Shown: in pieces, positions 37,510 to 47,178 of the stretch | How positions within the stretch are numbered: the first letter of the stretch is position 1 | Layout: every line of letters begins with the position of its first letter | Made by a program: the position numbers and the translations under genes | Assembly (NCBI RefSeq): GCF_000829675.1 | Contig: NZ_BBRX01000024.1 | Location: 30,370 to 94,369, forward strand | Direction: 5' to 3' | DNA: 64,000 bases | From: Acinetobacter rudis | GTDB taxonomy: Bacteria; Pseudomonadota; Gammaproteobacteria; Pseudomonadales; Moraxellaceae | Notes under the pieces: generated by a model | Told to the model about the DNA's origin: nothing | The model's input: only the letters and a program-made list of their open reading frames with translations | Database searches by the model: none

Positions 37510-39165
37510 ATGAATAACATGATCAACAAACGTATTTGGAATAGTCAAAAATCCAAACGCAAGCAAAAACTTGAACAAGCAAAACTCAAAGGATTTGAAA
37601 AACAAGTCGCTCATTTACGTACCATTGAACTCCTTGAAACAGTGATTGCCTGTGGTGATAAAGTTTGCCAAGAAGGTAATAACCAAAAGCAGGCAGACTT
37701 TCTCTCCAAAGCATTAAGTCAATGTAATCCTGAAGTGCTCAATGAGCTTCATATTTTACAATCCGTACTTGCCCTACCTAGTCATTTGGATGTATTTGAA
37801 AAAGGAATTGCGTCAAAAGTCGATTTCTCCTTTGCCGGACCACAAAGCCTACGTCTTGCCCAACTGGTTCAACAGCAAAAAATCTCTATTGGTTCTATAC
37901 ATACTTATTTAGAGCTTTATGGACGTTATTTTATTGATCTTACGCCCAATGTCTGTCTGATTACTGCGCACTCAGCAGATGCCGAAGGTAATTTATATAC
38001 AGGGGCCAATACTGAAGATACTCCAGCTATAGTCGAAGCCACGGCCTTTAAAAGTGGAATCGTCATTGCTCAGGTCAACGAACTAGTAGATAAAGTCCCA
38101 CGTGTAGATATTCCATCGGATTGGGTCGATTTCTTTATTGTCAGCCCTAAACATAACTACATTGAACCACTTTTTACTCGTGATCCTGCTCAGATTACTG
38201 AAGTACAAATACTCATGGCTATGATGGTGATTAAAGGGATCTATGCACCTTACCAGATTCAGCGCCTTAACCATGGCATTGGTTTTGATACTGCAGCCAT
38301 CGAACTTTTATTGCCTACTTTTGCTGATGAGCTCAATTTAAAAGGAAAAATCTGTACCAATTGGGCACTGAACCCCCATCCTACCCTAATTCCAGCGATT
38401 GAAAGCGGCTTTGTTGAATCTGTTCATAGCTTTGGCTCTGAAGTGGGTATGGAGGAATATATCCGTAATCGCTCAGATATTTTCTTTACAGGTGCCGATG
38501 GCAGTATGCGTTCCAATCGTGCCCTGTCTCAAACGGCTGGGCTGTATGCCTGTGACCTCTTCATTGGTTCAACTCTACAGATCGATATGCAAGGGAATAG
38601 CTCAACCGCAACAGTTGACCGTATCGCTGGTTTTGGTGGTGCACCAAATATGGGGTCAGATCCACATGGACGACGCCACTCCAGCTATGCTTATCATAAA
38701 GCGGGTAAAGAAGCCGTAGATGGTCAAGTCATTAAAGGGCGTAAACTGGTCGTACAACTGGTCGAAACGTACCGCGAACACATGCATCCTGTATTTGTAG
38801 AAGAACTTGATGCATGGCAGTTGCAAGACAAAATGGGCAGCGACTTCCCGCCGATTATGATTTATGGCGAAGATGTAACACACATTGTCACTGAAGAAGG
38901 CATCGCCAATTTGCTCTTGTGTCGCAGTGAAGAAGAACGAGAACAAGCGATTCGTGGTGTAGCAGGTTACACCCCAGTAGGCATGCAACGTGATCAGGAA
39001 AAAGTTGCAGAACTACGTCGTAGAGGCATTATCCAGCGCCCAGAAGATCTAGGCATTGATCCATCTAAAGCAACACGTGACTTGCTCGCGGCTCAGTCTA
39101 TTAAAGATTTAGTGAAATGGTCCGAGGGAATGTACTCCCCGCCTAGCCGTTTTAGAAACTGGTAA
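37510..39165 (+). CDS. mdcA: malonate decarboxylase alpha subunit MdcA
   Basis: A 551-residue CoA-transferase-like subunit. It swaps the acetyl group on the acyl carrier for malonyl, starting each catalytic round. WNSQKSKRKQKLEQAKLKG opens the protein; DSGGAPNMGSDP-type DRIAGFGGAPNMGSDPHGRR and YGEDVTHIVTEEGIANLL are recognisable family segments. The length matches the known 550-residue subunits. It is followed by mdcC after 16 bases. Confidence 0.95.
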   Translation: MNNMINKRIWNSQKSKRKQKLEQAKLKGFEKQVAHLRTIELLETVIACGDKVCQEGNNQKQADFLSKALSQCNPEVLNELHILQSVLALPSHLDVFEKGIASKVDFSFAGPQSLRLAQLVQQQKISIGSIHTYLELYGRYFIDLTPNVCLITAHSADAEGNLYTGANTEDTPAIVEATAFKSGIVIAQVNELVDKVPRVDIPSDWVDFFIVSPKHNYIEPLFTRDPAQITEVQILMAMMVIKGIYAPYQIQRLNHGIGFDTAAIELLLPTFADELNLKGKICTNWALNPHPTLIPAIESGFVESVHSFGSEVGMEEYIRNRSDIFFTGADGSMRSNRALSQTAGLYACDLFIGSTLQIDMQGNSSTATVDRIAGFGGAPNMGSDPHGRRHSSYAYHKAGKEAVDGQVIKGRKLVVQLVETYREHMHPVFVEELDAWQLQDKMGSDFPPIMIYGEDVTHIVTEEGIANLLLCRSEEEREQAIRGVAGYTPVGMQRDQEKVAELRRRGIIQRPEDLGIDPSKATRDLLAAQSIKDLVKWSEGMYSPPSRFRNW

Positions 39166-39181
39166 TCACGGAGTAAATGAT

Positions 39182-39499
39182 ATGGAACAACTCAATTTTA
39201 GCCTCAGTTCTGAGCATGCCGCTTTAACTGAGCACGATATGATTTGTGGTGTAGTCGGCTCAGGTAATTTAGAGGTTCTTGTAAGCCCGATCGGTCATCA
39301 TGAAACGTGTGAGATCTCAGTAAATACTTCTGCAACTGGCTTTAAAAATGTTTGGTATGCAGTACTCACGGAATTTTGTAATCGCCATCAAGTGGGTGGT
39401 TTAAGATTTCAGCTCAATGATATGGGGGCAACTCCTGCTGTAGTGAGTTTACGTTTAAGTCAGGCAGTTGCAATGCTTAAGGATGGCGAACATGCATAA
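39182..39499 (+). CDS. mdcC: malonate decarboxylase acyl carrier protein MdcC (delta subunit)
   Basis: A 105-residue carrier. The segment GVVGSGNLEVL has Ser27, the expected attachment site of 2'-(5''-triphosphoribosyl)-3'-dephospho-CoA, the unusual prosthetic group shared with citrate lyase. It carries acetyl and malonyl between the alpha and beta/gamma subunits. Its last codons overlap the start of mdcD. Confidence 0.94.
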   Translation: MEQLNFSLSSEHAALTEHDMICGVVGSGNLEVLVSPIGHHETCEISVNTSATGFKNVWYAVLTEFCNRHQVGGLRFQLNDMGATPAVVSLRLSQAVAMLKDGEHA

Positions 39500-40391
39500 G
39501 ATGATTAAAAAAAGTTTTTATGAAAGAACTGCCCGTCATCGAATCACCAGTCTTGTTGATCAAGGAAGTTTTAGTGAGATCCTGCCACCGGGTACAGTCG
39601 AACTCAGCCCCAACCTCAAAGCACTGGATATTCCAGGAAGTTTTGACGATGGTGTGATCATTGGAAAAGCCAATATCATTGGTACTCCTGTACACGTGAT
39701 TGCACAAGAAGGTCAGTTCATGGGGGGTGCAGTCGGTGAAATACACGGCGCTAAAGTTGTCGGTCTATTACTTAAAGCAATTCAGGACAAATCATCGGCA
39801 GTCATTTTTCTAGTTGACTCAGGTGGTGTACGTCTACACGAAGCCAATGCAGGGCTTATTGCTATTTCTGAAATCATGCGTGCCATGCTCAAAGTCAGAA
39901 ATGCTGGTATTCCAATTATAACTGTCATCGGTGGAACCTGTGGTGCATTTGGTGGGATGGGCATTAGTGCTTGTTTAAGTAGTCATATCATCATGACTGA
40001 AGAAGGCCGATTGGCACTTTCAGGACCAGAAGTCATTGAAACGGTCAAGGGTGTAGAAGAATTTGACTCCAAAGACCGTGCACTGGTCTGGCGAGTGACA
40101 GGAGGCAAACATCGCTATTTACTCGATCATATTCAACAGTTGTCCGAAGATGATACCAACGAGATTCGAAATTGTCTGATTTACGCACTGACAAAGACCA
40201 CTGAAATTCTCGACTTACAAACGCTGCAACACCAGCAAAAGCGACTTGAACAACAATATGCACAATGGTTTGGCCAAAAAGATGGCATGGAAATTTGGAA
40301 AAGCATGAACATCGAAAATGCGGAACAAATTCCAATGCTCAGTGCAGCAGAAGTGATACAGATTAAACAAGGACATCATTATGCAAACTGA
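39492..40391 (+). CDS. mdcD: malonate decarboxylase beta subunit MdcD
   Basis: About 299 residues of the carboxyltransferase (crotonase-like) fold: FDDGVIIGKANIIGTPVHVI, QFMGGAVGEIHGAK and LVDSGGVRLHEANAGL. With MdcE it decarboxylates malonyl-carrier to acetyl-carrier and CO2. The frame opens with TTG at 39468, but the ATG at 39492, eight bases inside mdcC and preceded by AAGGATGG, is the likely start, so translation is coupled. The gene overlaps mdcE by 11 bases. Confidence 0.94.
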   Translation: MHKMIKKSFYERTARHRITSLVDQGSFSEILPPGTVELSPNLKALDIPGSFDDGVIIGKANIIGTPVHVIAQEGQFMGGAVGEIHGAKVVGLLLKAIQDKSSAVIFLVDSGGVRLHEANAGLIAISEIMRAMLKVRNAGIPIITVIGGTCGAFGGMGISACLSSHIIMTEEGRLALSGPEVIETVKGVEEFDSKDRALVWRVTGGKHRYLLDHIQQLSEDDTNEIRNCLIYALTKTTEILDLQTLQHQQKRLEQQYAQWFGQKDGMEIWKSMNIENAEQIPMLSAAEVIQIKQGHHYAN

Positions 40392-41097
40392 AGATATTCT
40401 TAAACAACTTTTTCCGCATGATCTTCGCTATGACATTCATGGACACTTCATATGTGGTTCTGCTCAGACAGCGGTAGGAAAAGTACGCATCGTTGGCACT
40501 GTAGATTCAGCAGCTATTAATCAGCAAATCGCCATGCAGATTGCTGCTGAAATCCTCGACATCATCGCAGAAGATGCAAAAACACCTGTAGTTTTTATTG
40601 TGGATACGCAAGGACAAGCGCTATCTCGCTCAGATGAACTGTTATGTCTAAATAGAACTTTTGCACATTTAGCCAGCTGTGTGGACTTACTTCGCAGAAA
40701 ACAACATCCTAATCTCGCGATTGTTTTAGGCGAAGCTGTAAGTGGAGGCTTCTTATCTTATGGACTGATGTCCAATCAGGTTTTTGCACTGGAAAACAGC
40801 CAAGTGAAGGTGATGGATCTCAATGCGATGGCACGGGTCACGAAAATCTCCGTTGAACGTTTAAAAGAACTCTCTCAAAGCTCAGCAATTTTTGCACCAG
40901 GCGTAGAAAACTTCTACAAAATGGGGGCAATTGCCGCAATTTGGCCTGTACTCAATGAACATTTAATTGCTGAAGCCATTACACAACAACAAGCACACAT
41001 CACTGGTTATTTAGATGATGAACGGCGTTTCAACGCACAGCAAAGACAAGGTCGTCTTTTGTGTAATGACATTGTACAGGCTGTACTTTCCGCTTAA
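40381..41097 (+). CDS. mdcE: malonate decarboxylase gamma subunit MdcE
   Basis: A 238-residue partner of MdcD with the same fold. VFIVDTQGQALSRSDELLCL and VLGEAVSGGFLSYGLMSNQV are hallmark segments (the Gly-rich loop forms the oxyanion hole). The ATG lies inside the end of mdcD with AAGGA upstream. mdcG follows after 12 bases with AAGGAG. Confidence 0.94.
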   Translation: MQTEDILKQLFPHDLRYDIHGHFICGSAQTAVGKVRIVGTVDSAAINQQIAMQIAAEILDIIAEDAKTPVVFIVDTQGQALSRSDELLCLNRTFAHLASCVDLLRRKQHPNLAIVLGEAVSGGFLSYGLMSNQVFALENSQVKVMDLNAMARVTKISVERLKELSQSSAIFAPGVENFYKMGAIAAIWPVLNEHLIAEAITQQQAHITGYLDDERRFNAQQRQGRLLCNDIVQAVLSA

Positions 41098-41109
41098 GGA
41101 GTAACCTTT

Positions 41110-41760
41110 ATGAACCGCCACGATCTGATCTATCTTCAAGCGAAGGATGCTTTTAAATTTCTCGATGTATCTCTCACACCTGCTGTACAACAGAAGATTG
41201 AGCAAATGATCCAGCACAACATGCCATTTACGGTATGTCGTCAAGAATCTGAAGATTATTTTAAAGTGGCGGCCAACTGTTTTGTCCATGGACAAAAGCA
41301 TCGTGTGGCACTGGGTTTAGCCTCTGCTCCTGCGCTAAGCCACAGGCCACTCCCACTTTCTCATCTCATCGATATGTTTGATGTAGAGACGAAAAATATA
41401 CTAGAGCAGTTTATTCTGCACCTGAACACCTTAAATTGTTCAGTATATGTTTATGGTTCCTATGCCTGTCAATATCTCTATCAGGAACAATTTATTCATG
41501 CTCACTCTGATTTGGATCTACTAATCGAATCAAGTCACACCAATATGATTCGCCCGATTCTTCAAGCAATTGATCAGTTGAAAACACAGTTACCGTTCAG
41601 TATTGATGGTGAAATTACTTTAAACAAAACACAAAATATCTCCTTTAATGAACTTATATTTGCCTTAAATCAGAAACAGGACAGCATTATCGTCAAGGAG
41701 TTATCAAAGATCAGTTTAGCGAGCATTGCTGCAATCTTTGGAGGGAATCTTAATGCATGA
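41110..41760 (+). CDS. mdcG: phosphoribosyl-dephospho-CoA transferase MdcG
   Basis: A 216-residue nucleotidyltransferase-like enzyme that attaches the triphosphoribosyl-dephospho-CoA group to Ser27 of MdcC. The catalytic pattern is VYGSYACQYLYQEQ ... HSDLDLLIES (G-S and D-x-D). The gene shares eight bases with mdcB. Confidence 0.93.
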   Translation: MNRHDLIYLQAKDAFKFLDVSLTPAVQQKIEQMIQHNMPFTVCRQESEDYFKVAANCFVHGQKHRVALGLASAPALSHRPLPLSHLIDMFDVETKNILEQFILHLNTLNCSVYVYGSYACQYLYQEQFIHAHSDLDLLIESSHTNMIRPILQAIDQLKTQLPFSIDGEITLNKTQNISFNELIFALNQKQDSIIVKELSKISLASIAAIFGGNLNA

Positions 41761-42640
41761 CAACAACAGCACAATAGAACTGGCCCAAGCTCAAAATACA
41801 ATTGGCCACATCACAACACAAATTGATCAACTTGCTCGGTCTGCACTATTTGATGAAGTTAGTCTTGAACTTAAACCCGGTTTAGTCTGTCCATCCACCC
41901 AGGGCAGTCATCATGACATGGACTATGCACTATTTTTAAAGAGCATTGAGGCAATGCAGGGATATTATGGTCAGCTCTGTGATTTTGGTTTTCAGCAATG
42001 CTCTTTTGAACAACTGCAACAAGCGGGTGTGCAATGTGAACAACGCATGATGCTTGCGACTCATCAAGTCAATACCCATAAAGGGGCTATTTTTAATTTA
42101 GGCTTTGCCAGTGCTGGACTCGGTCAGTGTTTAAAACAGCAGCTTCCAGTCAATGCTGAAAATATAAGTCAGCAAATCATTGAACATTGGCAACAAGATT
42201 TGCTCAATAAACTCAGTCGTAATCCACTGAGTCATGGTCAGCAAATGCGTAAAAAATATGGTATTTCTGGTGCAATTGAACAGGTTGCTCACGGCTTTCA
42301 AGTGGTTCAACAGCTTGCCTTACCTTGTTTTCAATCCACACTTGACGCGACTCAATCTAAAAACCATGCCTCGATACAAACGCTGATGACCTTGATTAGT
42401 CAATTACCAGATACCAATATCGTCTGGCGTGGAGGGATGAGTGCGCTGTTTATTGTTCAAGAAATGGCACAGAAATTTCTAGATGATGGCGGTGTATTGC
42501 AAACACATTGGCAAAACAAACTCAGTCAAATCAATCAATATTTCACTCAACACCACCTCAGCCCAGGAGGTAGTGCCGACTTACTTGGTATAACTTTATT
42601 TTTTCATAAGGTGGAACATGAACTTTGCTGTGATCTTTAG
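41753..42640 (+). CDS. mdcB: triphosphoribosyl-dephospho-CoA synthase MdcB
   Basis: About 295 residues of the CitG/MdcB family. LVCPSTQGSHHDMDYALFLK and HKGAIFNLGFASAGLG are the conserved His/Asp-rich segments. It makes the prosthetic group precursor from dephospho-CoA and ATP. The frame is open from 41726, but the ATG at 41753 has GGAGGG at the right distance. It overlaps mdcH by 23 bases. Confidence 0.93.
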   Translation: MHDNNSTIELAQAQNTIGHITTQIDQLARSALFDEVSLELKPGLVCPSTQGSHHDMDYALFLKSIEAMQGYYGQLCDFGFQQCSFEQLQQAGVQCEQRMMLATHQVNTHKGAIFNLGFASAGLGQCLKQQLPVNAENISQQIIEHWQQDLLNKLSRNPLSHGQQMRKKYGISGAIEQVAHGFQVVQQLALPCFQSTLDATQSKNHASIQTLMTLISQLPDTNIVWRGGMSALFIVQEMAQKFLDDGGVLQTHWQNKLSQINQYFTQHHLSPGGSADLLGITLFFHKVEHELCCDL

Positions 42641-43532
42641 TGGACAAGGTTTACAGTCCAGCCAACATATCCATGAAATCAAGATGCTTGCGCAAAAACA
42701 TGGACTCAGTACCCAGCTTAAAACATTATTTACACAACTCGATCTAGCTGCATCTAAACACGATGCTATTTTCTCCAACCAGATTGCACAGCCCTTTATT
42801 TTTAGCCTGCAATATTTAAGATGGTTAGACATTCAAGAGGACTTACCTGAACCTGAGTTTTTTTCAGGCTACTCATTGGGTGAAGCCAGTGCATTTTGTT
42901 GTAGTTCAACGCTAAGCTTTGAACACGCATTTGAACTCATCTCTACACGCGCCAACATGATGAGTCAGCATGTAGAACATGCAGCTTGTAGCATGGCAGC
43001 TATACAGGGGTTAAACAAACAGCAACTTCTTCCCTTGCTACAAAGTACGCATACAGAGATCTCTATCCGACTCAATGAAATGCATTATATTGTTGCTGGC
43101 ACTGTTCAACATGTAGATCAACTTATTGCTGTAGCACGAGCACAAGGCGCACAACACGCCAGTCAATTAAAAGTCTCTGTTCCCTCTCATACGGCTTTTT
43201 TAAACGATGCAGCCAAACAATTTTCAACATACTTCAATACGCTACCGAGCAGTCAAATGCGTATCCCCATCATCAGTGCTAGTGCAGGTCAAAAATATTA
43301 TACCCATCAACAAGCCATGACTATTTTATCTGAACAGATCAATCATCCTTTAGATTGGCAATTCTGTATGGAATCACTTCAAGAGTATCAACCTGATGTT
43401 ATTGTTGAAATTGGTCCAGGCAATGCATTAAGTAAAATGATTGGTGAGTTTATGCCTGCAGTTCAAATTCGCAGTATTGATGATTTTAGTCAGGTTGATG
43501 GCATTAAACAGTGGATCTCTCGCTTTGTTTAA
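42618..43532 (+). CDS. mdcH: malonyl-CoA:carrier transacylase MdcH
   Basis: A 304-residue FabD-like acyltransferase. IFSGQGLQSSQH opens the fold, the nucleophile is in FSGYSLGEASAF, the catalytic His in VSVPSHTAFL, and EIGPGNALSKM ends the domain. It loads malonyl on the freshly modified MdcC carrier, priming the enzyme. Last gene of the mdc operon; AAGGTGG precedes the ATG. Confidence 0.94.
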   Translation: MNFAVIFSGQGLQSSQHIHEIKMLAQKHGLSTQLKTLFTQLDLAASKHDAIFSNQIAQPFIFSLQYLRWLDIQEDLPEPEFFSGYSLGEASAFCCSSTLSFEHAFELISTRANMMSQHVEHAACSMAAIQGLNKQQLLPLLQSTHTEISIRLNEMHYIVAGTVQHVDQLIAVARAQGAQHASQLKVSVPSHTAFLNDAAKQFSTYFNTLPSSQMRIPIISASAGQKYYTHQQAMTILSEQINHPLDWQFCMESLQEYQPDVIVEIGPGNALSKMIGEFMPAVQIRSIDDFSQVDGIKQWISRFV

Positions 43533-43554
43533 TGTCATCTATTTTCAGTAAAAG

Positions 43555-43580
43555 AAGCTCCGCTTGAAAGCGCTGAGCTT
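43555..43580. terminator. imperfect hairpin between convergent mdcH and phosphatase genes
   Basis: AAGCTC/GAGCTT outer stem, CGCT/AGCG inner stem, 2-base bulge. A short T-rich stretch follows on the minus strand. It may terminate the exporter-phosphatase operon, the mdc operon, or both. Confidence 0.5.
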
Positions 43581-43626
43581 GTTCTGATTGATTTTGACTC
43601 ATGAAGGATAAGTTCAATTCAGCCTA

Positions 43627-44391
43627 CTAATATGACAAAGAGCCAGAGACAAGTTCGCCTTTTACATGTTGATTTTTTACTGTATGCAATAAATCAATGG
43701 CATCTTGAAAGTTATCAATGCGTTGATGAGGAATCTTTTGCTTTTGGCAATAAGTAATCAAACGAGATTTTGCTAGAACCATATCTGCTTTGCCTGATAC
43801 ACAAAAATCAGAGTTGCCATCACCAATATACAATACCTGTTGTTTTTGTTGATGTTCGCTCTTTAATAACTGACATTTACAGTTTGCACTGGCCTTTGCA
43901 CATGTTGGGTTAAACCAAGGTGTTTCTAAACGCCACTGTCGTTCACCTTGTTGCACCAATCGATTCGCAAAAATGGGTAAATGAGCTAAATTATAACGTG
44001 CCAAGATAGAGCGGATAGACCAATCCAAACCATCACTTACGATGTGTATAGGCCAACCTAAGCGACTTACTTCTGCAACAAATTCAGGAAATTGTGGATC
44101 TATCTCAATCGTGGTTAAGTGTTGTTCTAGCTGTTCACGTGACATATCAAGCAATGCAACTTGCCCTTGCATACATTCGCGAGAACCTATTTTGCCACTT
44201 TCCCAGTCTTCTTCTAACTCTTCCCAGCCTGGTAAACCGAAACGATTTAATAAACTATCGGTAACATCGCTGAGACTTATTGTTCCGTCAAAATCACACT
44301 GTACCACCCAGTTGGATTGCTGTTCAGATTGAATAACAAAATCAATAAAGGGAATTTGAATATCGGCTAAAAATGAATTATGGCTGGTCAT
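43627..44391 (-). CDS. MtnX-like HAD-IB phosphatase in an exporter operon
   Basis: A 254-residue HAD phosphatase. Motif I is VVQCDFDGTISLSDVTD near residue 31, motif II IHIVSDGLDW, motif III/IV LYIGDGNSDFCVSGKADMV; the cap is inserted between I and II (C1 type, as in MtnX and phosphoserine phosphatase). A short Cys-rich stretch (NPTCAKASANCKCQ) lies near residue 160. Its ATG overlaps the adaptor gene's end by 14 bases, so it is translated with the exporter. No methionine-salvage genes are near; the substrate is unknown. Confidence 0.82.
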   Translation of the reverse strand: MTSHNSFLADIQIPFIDFVIQSEQQSNWVVQCDFDGTISLSDVTDSLLNRFGLPGWEELEEDWESGKIGSRECMQGQVALLDMSREQLEQHLTTIEIDPQFPEFVAEVSRLGWPIHIVSDGLDWSIRSILARYNLAHLPIFANRLVQQGERQWRLETPWFNPTCAKASANCKCQLLKSEHQQKQQVLYIGDGNSDFCVSGKADMVLAKSRLITYCQKQKIPHQRIDNFQDAIDLLHTVKNQHVKGELVSGSLSY

Positions 44392-45286
44392 AAAAGCTCA
44401 CTATAACGTTTTGTCCAACTCGAGTTAAAGGTGCAGTATTGAACTCTAAAATACACTCCACCACGCGGCCAGGACTTTGTTGACTGTTTTGCTGCAATTG
44501 ACTTTGTATAAAGACAGGACTAATCCGTGTAACACGTGCTGTAGCTAAATCGGTACGGTCACTGTCATGATCAATTTGCACTTTTGCTTGCATACCCACT
44601 TTCACAGACTGCAAATAACTTTCATTTAATTCTGCGCGAACAATAATCGGCTTTTTAGGTAAGAGTACCAATGCACTTTGTCCATTCGCCAAGAACTCGC
44701 CCGAGTGCGCATTAATTTTAACCACTGTCGCAGCAAATGGCGCATGTAAATTAAGTAATGCACCTCGGCTTTGAATTTGACTGAGTTTACTTTTGGCTAA
44801 ATTTCTTTCTGCTTGAGCAATACTAATCTCTGTTTGAGCTTGTTGCAAAACAACTTGAGCTTCGTCACTTAACTGCATTTGCATTGCACCCGCTTGAGCG
44901 GCCAGATTTAAACGTTGGGCTTTTTGTTGAAGTTCAGGGATTTTATCGCGTAATCCTTGCAACTGTGTATCGGCCACAGCTAACTCACTTTCAGCTACGC
45001 GTTGATCTGCATTAAAAATCCGCTGATCTTGTTGTAGTAAAAGCTGCCCCTTTTCGACCTGTTGACCTTCTGCAACCATGATCTTATTGACCACACCCTC
45101 AGCCGAAAATGATAAGGCAACAAGTCCACCTTCTACATCAAGTTTTCCACGGGCAATTGCTGTAGGTTGCTTGGTCTGCACCGCTGATTTTTGCTCCACT
45201 TCAAGCGTATCCTCTTTACAACCAGCAAAGATCCCAACCGTCACAAAGGTACAGATACGTAAACCTTTAAGTAATACTAAATTCAT
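44378..45286 (-). CDS. HlyD/DevB-type periplasmic adaptor lipoprotein
   Basis: A 302-residue membrane-fusion protein. The N-terminal hydrophobic stretch ends in IFAGC, a lipobox-like site. A split lipoyl domain flanks a coiled coil (about residues 95-165, rich in Gln, Ala, Leu), and LHAPFAATVVKINAHSGEF plus the beta-barrel follow. It links the inner-membrane ABC transporter to the outer-membrane TolC-type channel. The ATGA overlap with the ATPase gene shows coupling. Confidence 0.88.
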   Translation of the reverse strand: MNLVLLKGLRICTFVTVGIFAGCKEDTLEVEQKSAVQTKQPTAIARGKLDVEGGLVALSFSAEGVVNKIMVAEGQQVEKGQLLLQQDQRIFNADQRVAESELAVADTQLQGLRDKIPELQQKAQRLNLAAQAGAMQMQLSDEAQVVLQQAQTEISIAQAERNLAKSKLSQIQSRGALLNLHAPFAATVVKINAHSGEFLANGQSALVLLPKKPIIVRAELNESYLQSVKVGMQAKVQIDHDSDRTDLATARVTRISPVFIQSQLQQNSQQSPGRVVECILEFNTAPLTRVGQNVIVSFYDQP

Positions 45287-46023
45287 GGCGCTAACCCTAG
45301 AGCTTCATTCTCTGATATATCGCTATCTTTCTGAATGACACCATCTTCCATATGCAACAACCGATCCGCATGTTCGATGAGACGCGGGTCATGACTGACA
45401 CAAAGAATGGTTACGCCATGTGTCTTGGCAATACGATGCAAAATATTAATTACTCGCTGCCCACTTTGCGCATCTAGCGCGCTTGTTGGCTCATCGGCAA
45501 ATAAAAGTTGAGGGGATTTTGCAACTGCACGGGCAATCGCAACACGTTGTCTTTCACCTCCTGACATTTGAGCGGGCCGCATATGTGCACGATGCAACAT
45601 ACCGACCTCTTCCAAAGCATTCATTGCACGCTCCTTACTCTCCTTTTGACTAAACCCAAGATAACCCAGTGGTAATTGCACTTGTTCAATCGAAGTTAAG
45701 GCAGGGAATAAATTAAATCCTTGAAAAATGAATCCTGTATGGCGAAGTCGAAAAGCATCCATCTCTTCACGGCTCAGCTCACTCAGATCAACACCTAAAG
45801 CTAAAGTCTGTCCACTATCAGGTCGCTGTAGACCTGATAACAATGACAATAAAGTGCTTTTCCCACAGCCCGATGGACCTGCAATCAGCGTTAACTCACC
45901 AGGATTGACCGTGAGTGACAAATTACGTAGCACCTGTACATTTACACTGCCAGAATAAAAAGATTTACTGAGTTGCACTGCTTGCAAAACAGGTTTTAAG
46001 GGTGTAACAGAAGATGCCTGCAT
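45283..46023 (-). CDS. ABC transporter ATP-binding protein, DevA/MacB/LolD-like
   Basis: A 246-residue ABC ATPase: Walker A IAGPSGCGKSTLL, Q-loop FIFQGFNLFP, signature MSGGERQRVAIARAVAKSP, Walker B LLFADEPTSALD and H-loop CVSHDPRLIEHADRLLHMED. The exporter subfamily (MacB, LolD, DevA) is clear from the Q-loop and signature context. A GGAG ribosome-binding site precedes the ATG. It works with the neighbouring permease. Confidence 0.92.
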   Translation of the reverse strand: MQASSVTPLKPVLQAVQLSKSFYSGSVNVQVLRNLSLTVNPGELTLIAGPSGCGKSTLLSLLSGLQRPDSGQTLALGVDLSELSREEMDAFRLRHTGFIFQGFNLFPALTSIEQVQLPLGYLGFSQKESKERAMNALEEVGMLHRAHMRPAQMSGGERQRVAIARAVAKSPQLLFADEPTSALDAQSGQRVINILHRIAKTHGVTILCVSHDPRLIEHADRLLHMEDGVIQKDSDISENEALGLAP

Positions 46024-46041
46024 GCTTACTCCACCTTTGAA

Positions 46042-47178
46042 TCAACGTAGCAACAATGAAGGATCAACACGCAGCTGACTCCTCATGGCTGATAAACTTG
46101 AAAATAAAACCATAACTATAATCAACAACATGCAAAATAAAGCAGCCATCGGCGTCATGGCGACAGGGACCTGATAATATTGGGCGACATTGAGTAAAAG
46201 TGTAGTGACGACTGCTGCAAAGGTTAATCCTGCAGCTCCGATCCAAAGTGATTGCTCGATCACTACCCAAGCGAGTGAGCGACGACTTGCACCCAGCGCA
46301 TTTAGAGTTGCATATTCACGACTATAACTATTTACGACTGTTTTAAGTGCTTGACTGGTAATCATTACACCAACCAGACAAACCAAACCCGCCATAAACA
46401 ATACAGCGACGCCAGCACCCGTATCTAACAGCCAATAGCGCTGTGAACGTAAAGCAAAATCATCAGCAGACCACATTTCATAATTGCCAAAACGTTTGTC
46501 CGGTGTTGAAAATCGCTTTAATAGCAGTGGGAGTTGTTCTGCTTGTTTCAAACGCGCAAGGTAATATGTACTCCCTTCTGAAGAAGCTAAACCTGCTATC
46601 AATAATGCACTTTCTTGCGAAGACAATACATTTATGCCTCCAAGCCCACGCAAACCTTTTAGTAAACCCACAATGTGAACTGGTTGTTGATTGATCCATG
46701 CTCGCCCACCCAACGTTGCACCCAATGTTTCTAAATCAGCAGGATCTACAATAACTGCACCTGGTTCACGTAATTTTTCTCTCAATTCCGTAGAGATTAA
46801 ACGTGAAAACATCATGGCATCAGGATGCGTTGCAATACCTGAAAGATACACAGAGACACTGCCGCCTTCAGTTTTGGCTGAGTACCACTCACCATCTACC
46901 CATTGATAAGATTCAACTTGTTCTATAGCGGGGTCCATCTGTAAATGTACTTTGACATCAGGACCAATTGTACGACCATAATTGACGCTTTGTGTGCCAG
47001 GATAGCCGACCCAGACATCAGCAGAAGACTCCTGAATATACACAGCTGCACTACCAAAAATACCCAGCACCAAGGCAGTTTGCACGATCAATAAAACACC
47101 AGCAAAACCAACCGACAGCCCAACTGGAATAAACCGACGCCACTCATAAATTAGCGTTTTTCTTGCCAATGAAATCAT
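46042..47178 (-). CDS. ABC transporter permease, DevC/MacB-like
   Basis: A 378-residue inner-membrane protein with one N-terminal helix (PVGLSVGFAGVLLIVQTALV), a periplasmic MacB-PCD-type domain of about 210 residues and three C-terminal helices (FtsX fold). DevC and MacB permeases do not carry substrate through the membrane but drive mechanotransmission that pushes periplasmic or lipid cargo through a TolC channel. Its start overlaps the TolC-like gene's stop as TAATG. Confidence 0.9.
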   Translation of the reverse strand: MISLARKTLIYEWRRFIPVGLSVGFAGVLLIVQTALVLGIFGSAAVYIQESSADVWVGYPGTQSVNYGRTIGPDVKVHLQMDPAIEQVESYQWVDGEWYSAKTEGGSVSVYLSGIATHPDAMMFSRLISTELREKLREPGAVIVDPADLETLGATLGGRAWINQQPVHIVGLLKGLRGLGGINVLSSQESALLIAGLASSEGSTYYLARLKQAEQLPLLLKRFSTPDKRFGNYEMWSADDFALRSQRYWLLDTGAGVAVLFMAGLVCLVGVMITSQALKTVVNSYSREYATLNALGASRRSLAWVVIEQSLWIGAAGLTFAAVVTTLLLNVAQYYQVPVAMTPMAALFCMLLIIVMVLFSSLSAMRSQLRVDPSLLLR